Shown piece by piece: positions 51,345 through 58,886 of a stretch of 64,000 nt of DNA (positions are counted from its first letter, which is position 1; the number at the start of each line of letters is the position of its first letter). The stretch covers positions 868,001 through 932,000 of the forward strand of contig NZ_CP023701.1 in the NCBI RefSeq assembly GCF_008704535.1, read 5' to 3'. A program made the translations under genes and the position numbers. This stretch comes from Streptomyces subrutilus. GTDB taxonomy: Bacteria > Actinomycetota > Actinomycetes > Streptomycetales > Streptomycetaceae. Below the pieces are notes generated by a model that saw only the letters and a program-made list of their open reading frames with translations, was not told the DNA's origin and made no database searches.

Positions 51345-51521
51345 GTGCGCCCGGAGGGACCGGGGTCCGACGGGGAGCGCACAGAAGCCGCACCAAGATC
51401 CCCACGCAGGACACGTGGTCTTCACCTGTACGGCACATGACAATGTGAGCCTCGCTCTGCCACCTGACACCCCGCCAACTGCCTGGGCGGGGACGGTGCG
51501 TGTGGAGAGGACCCCCACGTC

Positions 51522-52337
51522 ATGAGAATCTCCCGTACGACCCCCTGGGCGGCCGGCCTCGCGGCCGTCGCCCTGATCGCCGTACCGGCCACCGCCTCCG
51601 CGGGCCAGGAGCGGACGGCGGATCCCCGCGCCGCCGCGACCGGCTCCGCCGCGATCGAGCCCTACTACGCCGCGGCGGAGGGCAAGACCGGCGCCGCCTT
51701 GAAGACCGCGCTGCACGACATCGTCAAGACCCAGTCCAAGGTGTCCTACGACGGCGTCTGGAACGCCCTGAAGGTCACCGACCAGGACCCGGCGAACCCG
51801 AACAACGTCATCCTGCTCTACTCCGGCCGCTCCCAGTCCAAGTCCACCAACGGCGGCGGCGCCAACGACTGGAACCGCGAGCACGTGTGGGCCAAGAGCC
51901 ACGGCGACTTCGGCACCGCCACCGGCCCCGGCACCGACCTGCACCACCTGCGTCCCGAGGACGTCAGCGTGAACAGCACGCGCGGAAACAAGGACTTCGA
52001 CAAGGGCGGCAGCCCCGTGAGCGAGGCACCCGGCAGCCTGACCGACTCCGACTCCTTCGAGCCGCGCGACGCGGTCAAGGGCGACGTGGCGCGCATGCTG
52101 CTCTACATGGCCGTGCGCTACGACGGCGGCGACGGCTTCGCCGACCTGGAGCTCAACGACAAGGTCAACAACGGCTCGGCCCCGGCCATGGGCCGCATCA
52201 GCGTGCTGAAGCAGTGGAGCCAGCAGGACCCGCCGGACGCCTTCGAGAAGCGCCGCAACCAGGTCATATTCGACTCCTACCAGCACAACCGCAACCCGTT
52301 CATCGACCACCCGGAGTGGGTCGCCTCCATCTGGTGA
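51522..52337 (+). CDS. Secreted endonuclease I family nuclease
   Basis: The 271-residue protein has a signal peptide (about 1-27, cleavage near ASAG) and the EndA/NucM fold. The motif DWNREHVWAKSHGDFG carries the catalytic His and metal ligands (EHVWAKS), with GTDLHHLRPEDVSVNSTRGN after it. It is an extracellular nuclease of general specificity, likely for nutrient or phosphate release. GGAGAGG lies 11 bp before ATG 51522. A low-GC spacer of 230 bp precedes it. Confidence 0.95.
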   Translation: MRISRTTPWAAGLAAVALIAVPATASAGQERTADPRAAATGSAAIEPYYAAAEGKTGAALKTALHDIVKTQSKVSYDGVWNALKVTDQDPANPNNVILLYSGRSQSKSTNGGGANDWNREHVWAKSHGDFGTATGPGTDLHHLRPEDVSVNSTRGNKDFDKGGSPVSEAPGSLTDSDSFEPRDAVKGDVARMLLYMAVRYDGGDGFADLELNDKVNNGSAPAMGRISVLKQWSQQDPPDAFEKRRNQVIFDSYQHNRNPFIDHPEWVASIW

Positions 52338-52446
52338 CCCGGCTGGGGCCGGCCGGCGGGATTGGACCGCCCCGGGCGGGGCATCCGCTGGTCAGAGGCT
52401 GCGCGCCGCGCCGCGGCGGCAGCCGGGCCCACGGAGGTACGTCACC

Positions 52447-52752
52447 ATGGACGGAGCCGGACTCTCGGATCGCGAGCAGCGCGCCCTCTCCGCGATCGAG
52501 GCCCACCTCAAGGGGGACCGCTCGCTCGACCGGCGGCTGCGGTCGGTGCCCGGACGCCACCGCCTCCTCGCGGCCTGCCTGCTCGGCGCGGTCACGGTGG
52601 GTCTGCTCGTCGCCGCCTCGGTGACCGTGGCCCAGCCGCTGATCTGGGCGTTCGCCGCGGCCTGGCTCCTCACCGTCCTGACGGCGCTGCCGCTGGTGGG
52701 CCGGTGGGTCCGCCGGCACTGGCAGCTCCGCGAGCGCGCGGGCCGGGCGTAG
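52447..52752 (+). CDS. DUF3040 small membrane protein
   Basis: The 101-residue protein has the DUF3040 N-terminal motif LSDREQRALSAIEAHLKGD and two membrane helices (LAACLLGAVTVGLLVAASV and LIWAFAAAWLLTVLTALPLV), with basic ends. The family is common in actinobacteria but its job is unknown. ATG 52447 follows GGAGG. It lies 109 bp after the nuclease and is convergent with the GH20 lipoprotein. Confidence 0.9.
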   Translation: MDGAGLSDREQRALSAIEAHLKGDRSLDRRLRSVPGRHRLLAACLLGAVTVGLLVAASVTVAQPLIWAFAAAWLLTVLTALPLVGRWVRRHWQLRERAGRA

Positions 52753-52778
52753 CCCGCGCGGCCGCGCGCCGGCGGGCG

Positions 52779-54380
52779 TCAGAGGCGGTCGGCGAGCGCC
52801 TTGAACTGCGCCCACGTGGCCTGCGGCGGGCGGTCGTCCCAGACCTTCTGGGAGAGAGCGGCCAGCGGCAGCCGGATGCCGTCGGCCACCTGCGCCTGGG
52901 TCTGGGCCCCGGCCAGGTCGGCCCAGACGGCGAGCCGTGCGCCGAGTACCTGGTCGCCGTACCGGGCGGGCACGGCGGTGGTGCCGCGCAGGACCAGCGG
53001 GGTCCACTCCTCGTAGATCCGGCGGCCGGTCGGGTAGGTGAACCGGTTGGGCTGGCCGAGCACGTAGTAGAGGTACTCGTCGTTGAGGTTGACCACCTTG
53101 CGGCCCTCGCGCAGGTACTCCAGCGGCGGGCGGGCGCCGATCTCCTTGCCGGTCCAGTACTCGACCTGGATGTCCTTGGCGGCCTGGGTCACTCCGCCGC
53201 GGAAGAAGCCGTCGTTCCAGGCCTTGAGGGCCTTGCCGGTGGGGCGCACCACGTCCGCGCGGTCGTTGAGCCAGCCCGTCGCCAGGTCCTGCACCCGGGC
53301 ACCGGCTCCGTACCGCGCGCGGGCCGCCTTGGCGAGCTGCGGGAAGGAGGCCTGGGGGTCGCGGACCACGAGGGCCTGGTACTCGTCGGCGCCCAGGTGC
53401 CAGGCCCCTCCGGGGAACAGCGGCTGGTACTCGCGGAGCAGCTCGTCGATGAGCTTGGCGGACGCCGGGTTGGAGATGTCGACCGCTCCCTTGACCGCCT
53501 TGCCCTGTGCGTCGCGCAGTTGCAGGTCGGGGTGGGCGCGCAGGACGGCGCCGAGGTGTCCGGGCGAGTCGATCTCCGGTACGACGGTGATGTGGCGGCT
53601 GGCGGCGAGGGCCGTGATGCGGCGTACGTCCGCCTTGGTGAGGTGGGGGGTGGAGACGATCTCGGGGTGGGTGTCGGACTGGATGCGGAAGGCCTGGTCG
53701 TCGGAGAAGTGCAGGCCGAGCTGGTTGAGCTTGAGGTCGCCCATCTCCCGCAGCCGGGCCTCGATCCAGTCGGGGGTGAAGTTCTTGCGCGCGATGTCGA
53801 GGTTCAGGCCGCGCTGCGGGCGGGCCGGAGCGTCGCGGACGGTGCCCTCGGGGGCCGAACCTCCGGTGGCCACCGCCTGCTTGAGGGTGCGCGTCCCGTA
53901 GAAGACACCGGCCTCGTCGGGCCCGGATATCTTCACCTTCCCGTCCTTGACGGCGAGGGTGTACGACTCGGGCTTGCCGGAGTCGTCGGCCCCCAGGGCG
54001 AGCTGCACGTCACCGGGGCGGCTGTCCGCCGATTCCGCGAAACCCAGGCGGAGCTCGCCGGCCAGCAGTCGGGCCTCGTCGGTGAGGGCCTTGGCGTCGG
54101 CCGGGGCGACGACCACGCGGGCGTCGGGGGCGGGCTTCCAGCCCGGGCCGCGGGCGGCTTCGTGTTCGCGTACGGAGGGGACGGTGAGGGGGGCGGTCGA
54201 CAGCGGGTAGGACCGCGTGGGGGTGGGCGTGGGCGTGGGGGCCGCCCGGGTGGCGGTGGCGGCGCCGGACCCGGGGGCGGTGGCCGCCGGCCGGGCCCCG
54301 TCGGAGGCGGCCGAGCAGCCCGGCACGGCCAGCGTGACCAGGGCGGCGAGGGTCGCCGTCGCTATGCCGTGGGCCCTCAT
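52779..54380 (-). CDS. Lipoprotein beta-N-acetylhexosaminidase (GH20)
   Basis: The 533-residue enzyme has a lipobox-like end to its signal (LAVPGC, Cys22; Pro at -2 is atypical) and a Pro/Thr linker (TPTPTPTRSYPL). The barrel has PQRGLNLDIARKNFTPDWIE, LGLHFSDDQAFRIQSDTHPE, VPEIDSPGHLGAVLRAHPDL and the catalytic Asp332-Glu333 in WHLGADEYQ. It should release GlcNAc from chitin oligomers or glycans outside the cell. Its sequence differs strongly from the cytoplasmic GH20 at 34.6 kb, so the two are not recent duplicates. ATG 54380 has GAGGCGG upstream. Confidence 0.93.
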   Translation of the reverse strand: MRAHGIATATLAALVTLAVPGCSAASDGARPAATAPGSGAATATRAAPTPTPTPTRSYPLSTAPLTVPSVREHEAARGPGWKPAPDARVVVAPADAKALTDEARLLAGELRLGFAESADSRPGDVQLALGADDSGKPESYTLAVKDGKVKISGPDEAGVFYGTRTLKQAVATGGSAPEGTVRDAPARPQRGLNLDIARKNFTPDWIEARLREMGDLKLNQLGLHFSDDQAFRIQSDTHPEIVSTPHLTKADVRRITALAASRHITVVPEIDSPGHLGAVLRAHPDLQLRDAQGKAVKGAVDISNPASAKLIDELLREYQPLFPGGAWHLGADEYQALVVRDPQASFPQLAKAARARYGAGARVQDLATGWLNDRADVVRPTGKALKAWNDGFFRGGVTQAAKDIQVEYWTGKEIGARPPLEYLREGRKVVNLNDEYLYYVLGQPNRFTYPTGRRIYEEWTPLVLRGTTAVPARYGDQVLGARLAVWADLAGAQTQAQVADGIRLPLAALSQKVWDDRPPQATWAQFKALADRL

Positions 54381-54414
54381 GTGCCGCCTCGCCTTCCGCA
54401 GGGTGCCGTGCCGT

Positions 54415-54468
54415 GTGTCCCCCGTACGCCCGTGTCCCCCGTACCAACCTGGCACGGGGGACACGGGC
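54415..54468. terminator. 15-bp perfect inverted repeat with overlapping direct repeat
   Basis: GCCCGTGTCCCCCGT (54428-54442) pairs exactly with 54454-54468 across an 11-base loop. GTGTCCCCCGTAC is also repeated directly at 54415 and 54432 (17-bp period). It lies between the GlcG-like stop and the GH20 start: a terminator for the former, with possible regulation of the latter. Confidence 0.65.
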
Positions 54469-54486
54469 GCGCGACCCGGAGCCGGC

Positions 54487-54921
54487 TCAGACCAGGGCGT
54501 CGAGCGCGGCGGCGGCGAAGCCGTGGTCCTGCTCGGGGGCGCCGCCGCCGACGCCGACGGCGCCGACGAGCCGGCCGTCGCGGTGGACGGGGAGGCCGCC
54601 GGCGATGAAGAGCAGCGGCCGGTCCAGGGCGGTCGGCAGGGTGTGGAAGGGGGCGCCGGGCTGGACGGCCCCGACGAGGTCGGCGGTCGGTGCGTCGAGC
54701 TGGAGGGCGGTGTAGGCCTTGCGGGTGCTGGTCTCGCCGGAGATCAGCACGGCCCGGTCGTCGCGGCGGAAGGCGAGGGGGTGGCCGCCGGCGTCCAGGA
54801 CGGTGACGCTGACGGCGACCCCGGCCGCTTCGGCGGCGGCGCGGGCCGCGCCGAGCAGCAGTTCGGCGTCCTCGGTGGTCAGCGGGGCGACGGCGGTACG
54901 GGGTGCGGTGGCGGTGGACAC
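54487..54921 (-). CDS. GlcG/HbpS-family protein
   Basis: The 144-residue protein (GTG 54921) has the fold landmarks LLLGAARAAAEAAGVAVSVT, VLDAGGHPLAFRRDDRAVLI, RKAYTALQLDAPTADLVGAV and GGLPVHRDGRLVGAVGVGGG. The family includes HbpS, a haem-binding partner of the SenS-SenR system in Streptomyces, and GlcG of glycolate gene clusters. No SenS/SenR or glc genes adjoin it, and no signal peptide is seen, so the role remains open. Confidence 0.88.
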   Translation of the reverse strand: MSTATAPRTAVAPLTTEDAELLLGAARAAAEAAGVAVSVTVLDAGGHPLAFRRDDRAVLISGETSTRKAYTALQLDAPTADLVGAVQPGAPFHTLPTALDRPLLFIAGGLPVHRDGRLVGAVGVGGGAPEQDHGFAAAALDALV

Positions 54922-54974
54922 GGGGGTGCTCCTTGTTCGGTGGGGGTGGGACGGGGTCGTTCGGGGGCGTCGGC

Positions 54975-56210
54975 TCAGCGGTGGGTGGGCACGGGCGCCG
55001 GGGCGGTCCGCGCGGCCGCGCTCCCGGCCGTGGCGGCCCGGCCGCCGTCGCCGGGGCGGCCCGCCGTACGGCGCTCCAGGGCGCCCGAGACCAGCGCGAG
55101 CACCAGGGCGGAGGCCGCCAGCGCGGCGCCGACCCAGTTCGGGGCGGTCCAGCCCAGACCGGCCGCGAGGACGAGCCCGCCGAGCCAGGCGGCGAGGGCG
55201 TTGCCGAGGTTGAAGGCGCCGATGTTGACGGCGGAGGCGAGGGTGGGGGCGCCGGCGGCCTGGTCCAGGACCCGCTTCTGGAGCGGCGGGACGGTCGCGA
55301 AGCCGAGGGCGCCGATGAGGACGACGGTGACGGCGGCGCCCGCCTTGGAGTGGGCGGTCAGCGTGAACACGGCCAGCGTGACGGCGAGGGCGCCGAGCGA
55401 CACGTAGAGCATGGGCATCAGGGCCCGGTCGGCGAAGCGGCCGCCGATGAGGTTGCCCGCGACCATGCCCAGGCCGAAGAGGACGAGCAGCCAGGTCACG
55501 GAGGTGTCGGCGAAGCCCGCGACGTTGGTCATCATCGGGGTGATGTAGGTGATCGCGGCGAAGACTCCGCCGAAGCCGAGGACGGTCATCGCCATCGCGA
55601 GGAGCACCTGGACGTTGCGGAAGGCGGCGAGTTCGCTGCGGATGCGGACGCCGCCGGCGGGGCGGGGCAGTTCGGGCACGAGCCTGGCGATGCCGAGCAG
55701 GCCGAGGACGCCGAGGGAGGCGACGAGCAGGAAGGTGACGCGCCAGCCGAGGGTCTGGCCGACCAGGGTGCCGAGGGGGACGCCGACGACGTTCGCGACC
55801 GTCAGCCCGGTGAACATCATGGCGATGGCGCCGGCCTTCTTCTCGGGGGCGACGAGTTCGGCGGCGACGACGGCGCCGATGCCGAAGAAGGCTCCGTGGG
55901 CGAGGGAGGCGACGACGCGGCCGCCGAGCATGAGGCCGAAGGACGGGGCGAGCGCGGAGAGGACGTTGCCGGCGATGAACAGGCCCATGAGCAGCATCAG
56001 CATGCGCTTGCGGGGGATGCGGGTGCCGAGGACGGTCATCAGCGGCGCGCCGAGGACCACGCCGAGCGCGTAGCCGGTGACCAGGTAGCCGGCGGTGGGG
56101 ATCGAGACGCCGTAGTCGGCGGCGACCTCGGGGAGCAGGCCCATGATCACGAATTCGGTGGTGCCGATCCCGAAGGCCCCGATGGCGAGGGCGAGGAGTG
56201 CGAGAGGCAT
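54975..56210 (-). CDS. MFS transporter (DHA1, 12 TM)
   Basis: The 411-residue protein has twelve hydrophobic helices and the AraJ/Cml-type opening LALAIGAFGIGTTEFVIMGL LPEVAADYGVSIP. Motif A-like APLMTVLGTRIPRKRML lies between TM2 and TM3, with SLAHGAFFGIGAVVAAEL in the fourth helix. Relatives include chloramphenicol and arabinose exporters. A MarR gene is divergent from it with direct repeats in between. The ATG at 56210 has a weak ribosome site. Confidence 0.92.
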   Translation of the reverse strand: MPLALLALAIGAFGIGTTEFVIMGLLPEVAADYGVSIPTAGYLVTGYALGVVLGAPLMTVLGTRIPRKRMLMLLMGLFIAGNVLSALAPSFGLMLGGRVVASLAHGAFFGIGAVVAAELVAPEKKAGAIAMMFTGLTVANVVGVPLGTLVGQTLGWRVTFLLVASLGVLGLLGIARLVPELPRPAGGVRIRSELAAFRNVQVLLAMAMTVLGFGGVFAAITYITPMMTNVAGFADTSVTWLLVLFGLGMVAGNLIGGRFADRALMPMLYVSLGALAVTLAVFTLTAHSKAGAAVTVVLIGALGFATVPPLQKRVLDQAAGAPTLASAVNIGAFNLGNALAAWLGGLVLAAGLGWTAPNWVGAALAASALVLALVSGALERRTAGRPGDGGRAATAGSAAARTAPAPVPTHR

Positions 56211-56323
56211 GAGGGGTGGTGCCCTTCAGGGAGGGAGGGGGGTGCGAGTGCGGCGGGCGGGCCGCCGGGGAGCGCGGCCATACGGTTGCCGTCGCTGCTT
56301 ACGTGCGTCCACATTAATTGCAG

Positions 56324-56352
56324 GCGCGGGATATTTGCAAGCGCGGGATATT
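56324..56352. promoter_or_regulatory. 17-bp-phased direct repeat between MFS and marR genes
   Basis: GCGCGGGATATT occurs at 56324-56335 and 56341-56352 (17-bp period), with TTGCA-type sequences next to each copy. It is the most AT-rich part of the divergent spacer and lies about 80 bp before the marR start, a likely MarR operator and promoter region. Confidence 0.6.
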
Positions 56353-56432
56353 GCGGAGGTGGCCTATCCTGGGGGGACACGTACTCGCGGACCGCGCCTC
56401 CCGCGCTCCGCCGCACGCAGTGGAGGAGCCCC

Positions 56433-56894
56433 ATGACGGCCACGGACAGCGCGCTCACCGCCCTCGCGCAGGGCTGGTGCGCCCTCTCCCTCCTGCACGG
56501 CCGGATCGAGACGCACATCGAACGGGCCCTCCAGTCGGGCCACGGCCTCAGCGTGCGGGAGTACTCCCTGCTCGACGTCCTGAGCCGCCAGCACAGCGGT
56601 CCCGGCGGCCACTTGCGCATGCACCAGGTCGCGGACTCGGTGGTGCTCAGCCAGAGCGCGACGACGCGCCTCGTCAGCCGGCTGGAGGACCGCGGCCTGC
56701 TGAACCGCTACATCTGCGACACCGACCGGCGCGGCATCTACACCGATGTGAGCGAGGCCGGCCTCGCCCTGCTGGCCGCGGCCCGGCCCACGAACGACGC
56801 CGCCCTCAGCGAGGCGCTGGACGAGGCGGCCGGGGACCCGCAGCTGGCCCCCCTGGTCTCGGTGGTCAAGAACACGGCCCCCTCCCCCGCCTGA
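56433..56894 (+). CDS. MarR-family regulator
   Basis: The 153-residue protein starts at ATG 56433 directly behind GGAGGA. The winged helix reads LSVREYSLLDVLSRQHSGPG, then MHQVADSVVLSQSATTRLVS and RLEDRGLLNRYICDTDRRGI YTDVSEAGLALL, the MarR recognition helix and wing. It is divergent from the MFS gene and probably represses it in the absence of a small-molecule inducer. It converges on the operon of the sigma factor, separated by a strong hairpin. Confidence 0.94.
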   Translation: MTATDSALTALAQGWCALSLLHGRIETHIERALQSGHGLSVREYSLLDVLSRQHSGPGGHLRMHQVADSVVLSQSATTRLVSRLEDRGLLNRYICDTDRRGIYTDVSEAGLALLAAARPTNDAALSEALDEAAGDPQLAPLVSVVKNTAPSPA

Positions 56895-56913
56895 CCGCTC
56901 CCCCTCCCCCGTC

Positions 56914-56965
56914 CGGACGGTGCCGGTCCGAGGCGCTCCCTCACGCCCCGGACCGGCACCGTCCG
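56914..56965. terminator. Hairpin terminator between convergent genes
   Basis: A perfect 16-bp stem (56914-56929 with 56950-56965) around a 20-base loop in the 72-bp gap between the marR stop and the membrane-protein stop. Confidence 0.8.
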
Positions 56966-56966
56966 C

Positions 56967-57491
56967 TCATCGCGCGCCGGGCCCCGGGGACACCGGCCCG
57001 GGTCGGGCCGAGGGGGACGATGACGGGGGATGCGAGATGCTCGGGGAGCCCTGCGGCTGCCGGGGCGGCGAGGCCGACCGGGACGCACCCGCGCCGGACG
57101 CCGCGGAATCCGACGCGGACACCCGCGGCACGGCCGGTTCGGGCGTGCGGCCCTGCGCGGGGGTGGGGGCCCGGGTGGACGTGGGGACGGGGGCCGGAGT
57201 GGTGAGTTCCGGGGGCGCGGCCGGCGGGGCCGGGCTCGGATCCGGGGCCAGGACGAGCCAGCCCACCAGCGCGGCGGCCGCCGCCGCGAGAGCGGCCAGC
57301 GGCAGCGCGAACCCCCGCAGCCGGGCCGACGGGGAGCGCCGCAGGTGCGGGCCCGGCGGGTCGGCCGGACGCAGCTCGCGGACGGTGATCCCGGCCGCCC
57401 TCGCGTCCAGCGCCTCCCGCAGCAGCCGTTCGGCGGGGTGGACGGGGTCCGCGGGGTGTGCGCCGTCACCGTGATGCGCCGTGGGCGTCAT
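56967..57491 (-). CDS. Membrane protein downstream of the ECF sigma gene (anti-sigma-like by position)
   Basis: The 174-residue protein overlaps the sigma stop by ATGA, so it is co-translated. Residues 1-60 are soluble (HPAERLLREALDARAAGITV RELRPADPPG), one helix follows (FALPLAALAAAAAALVGWLVL about 61-81), and the rest is a Pro/Ser/Ala-rich outer tail. Its position is that of an anti-sigma factor, but no HxxxCxxC zinc motif is present. It could anchor or sense at the membrane. I do not recognise a family. Confidence 0.75.
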   Translation of the reverse strand: MTPTAHHGDGAHPADPVHPAERLLREALDARAAGITVRELRPADPPGPHLRRSPSARLRGFALPLAALAAAAAALVGWLVLAPDPSPAPPAAPPELTTPAPVPTSTRAPTPAQGRTPEPAVPRVSASDSAASGAGASRSASPPRQPQGSPSISHPPSSSPSARPGPVSPGPGAR

Positions 57492-58180
57492 ACCCGTCCC
57501 TCCAGAATCCGTTCCAGCGCGTCCAGACCGCGGCTCGCGGTGGACTTGACCGACCCCCGGCTGATCCCGAGCGTGGCCGCGATCTCCGCCTCGCTCAGGT
57601 CCGCCCAGTACCGCAGCACCAGGACCTGGCGCCGGCGCGGGGTCAACCGGCCGAGCGCGGCGAGGACTTCGCGGTGCGCCTCGCCGAGGACGACGTGTGC
57701 CTCCGCGGACGGCGCCTCGCCCGCGGCGGGCGGCGTCCAGGCCCGTACGGTCCGCCGGCGGCGCAGCACGGAGCGCGAGGTGTTCACCACGGCGGTGCGC
57801 AGGTAGCCCAGCGCGTTGTCCACCTCCGTGATGTGTTCGCCGTGGCGGCGGTACAGGGCCGTGAAGGCGTCCTGCACCACGTCCTCGGCCGTGGCCAGGT
57901 CGTCGACGAGCAGCACCGCCAGCCGGACCATGCCCAGCCGGTGGGCGTGGTACAGCGCGGTCACCGTGGGCGGGGGTCCGTCGTTGGCGGGGTCCCCGTA
58001 CCCGGGCGCGAGGCCGCCCCGGTCCGGCGGGTACGGGCCGGTCCGGTACGCGTGGGAGGGGTACGGGGCCGGGGCCCGCCGGGCGGCCGGGCGGTCGCGG
58101 CGCAGGAACGACCACAGGCCCCGCCGCGCCCGTTCGGTGACGGGCGTGGCGGGGCCGGCGGTCGTGACGAGGTGGAGCAC
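57488..58180 (-). CDS. ECF sigma factor, SigE-family type
   Basis: The 230-residue protein has region 2 at about 73-145 (ALYHAHRLGMVRLAVLLVDD, AEDVVQDAFTALYRRH) and region 4 near the end (LTPRRRQVLVLRYWADLSEA EIAATLGISRGSVKSTASRG). An N-terminal extension of about 70 residues rich in Arg, Pro and Tyr is unusual for ECF sigma factors (normally about 170 residues). GTG 58180 lies behind GAGGA. It is between an LAxTG surface-protein gene (8 bp upstream) and the coupled membrane-protein gene. Confidence 0.93.
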   Translation of the reverse strand: MLHLVTTAGPATPVTERARRGLWSFLRRDRPAARRAPAPYPSHAYRTGPYPPDRGGLAPGYGDPANDGPPPTVTALYHAHRLGMVRLAVLLVDDLATAEDVVQDAFTALYRRHGEHITEVDNALGYLRTAVVNTSRSVLRRRRTVRAWTPPAAGEAPSAEAHVVLGEAHREVLAALGRLTPRRRQVLVLRYWADLSEAEIAATLGISRGSVKSTASRGLDALERILEGRV

Positions 58181-58188
58181 GGAGTTCC

Positions 58189-58674
58189 TCAGCCGTTGGC
58201 GCGGCGCCGTACGGCGTACAGGGTCCCGGCGCCGACGGCGACCAGGCCGGCGGCTCCGGCGCCCAGGGCGGCGGTGGTCGTGGAGGAGGCTCCAGTATGC
58301 GCGAGCTCGGGCGCACCCGACGATCCGCCGGTGCCGGGGGCGGCGCTCGGCTCGGAGACGCCGGGCGCCTCGGGGGCGGCGCTCGGCGAGGAGCTCCGCG
58401 GGGCGCCGCCCGGGGTGCTGACGGACGGAGCCGGAGCGGCGCCGCCGCCCGCGCCCGGGGTGCTGACGGACGGTACGGGGGCCGCGCTGGCCTTGGGGGG
58501 CTGCGGGGAGGCGGAGTCCGGCTGCACGCTGGGGGACGCCGCGACGGGGGCCGCCGCGTCGGTGGTCGCGGCGGAGGCCGGCCCGGCGAGAGCGACGACC
58601 ACACCGGCGGCGGCAGCGGCGGCGACGGCGGCCGCCCGGCGGACGGGCAGGGGGACGCGCTTCAGGTTCTTCAC
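58189..58674 (-). CDS. LAxTG sortase-substrate surface protein
   Basis: The 161-residue protein starts at GTG 58674 behind GGAGAACC. A signal peptide covers about 1-36 (VRRAAAVAAAAAAGVVVALA, cleavage after PASA). A disordered Pro/Ser/Ala region with VSTPGAGGG-like repeats fills 37-120. The sorting signal is complete: LAHTG (124-128), a hydrophobic stretch and a RRR tail, matching the class E sortase of Streptomyces, which prefers LAxTG. The protein is probably linked to the cell wall. It is the first gene of an operon with the sigma factor and the membrane protein. Confidence 0.9.
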   Translation of the reverse strand: MKNLKRVPLPVRRAAAVAAAAAAGVVVALAGPASAATTDAAAPVAASPSVQPDSASPQPPKASAAPVPSVSTPGAGGGAAPAPSVSTPGGAPRSSSPSAAPEAPGVSEPSAAPGTGGSSGAPELAHTGASSTTTAALGAGAAGLVAVGAGTLYAVRRRANG

Positions 58675-58886
58675 GGTGGTTCTCCACGGTCGGGTCGAGG
58701 GCGCCGGATCACGCCCTTCACCCCGCACGACGCGCGACCGGCCGGGTGGTTGCCGCCGTCGTGGAAGTTTTTTCGCGGCCCCGGCGGGCCCGTGCCGAGG
58801 GGGCGCCGTGCGGGCCGGGTTCGGCGCCGCGACGGGTGCGGGCCGCGGGACGGTCGCCGGGCCCGGGCGGGGCGGCCCGGCGCGGT

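Noticed and set aside
51415..51480. PHO-box-like CTTCACC before the nuclease gene
   Set aside because: Only one weak unit; PhoP sites need repeated units at 11-bp spacing.
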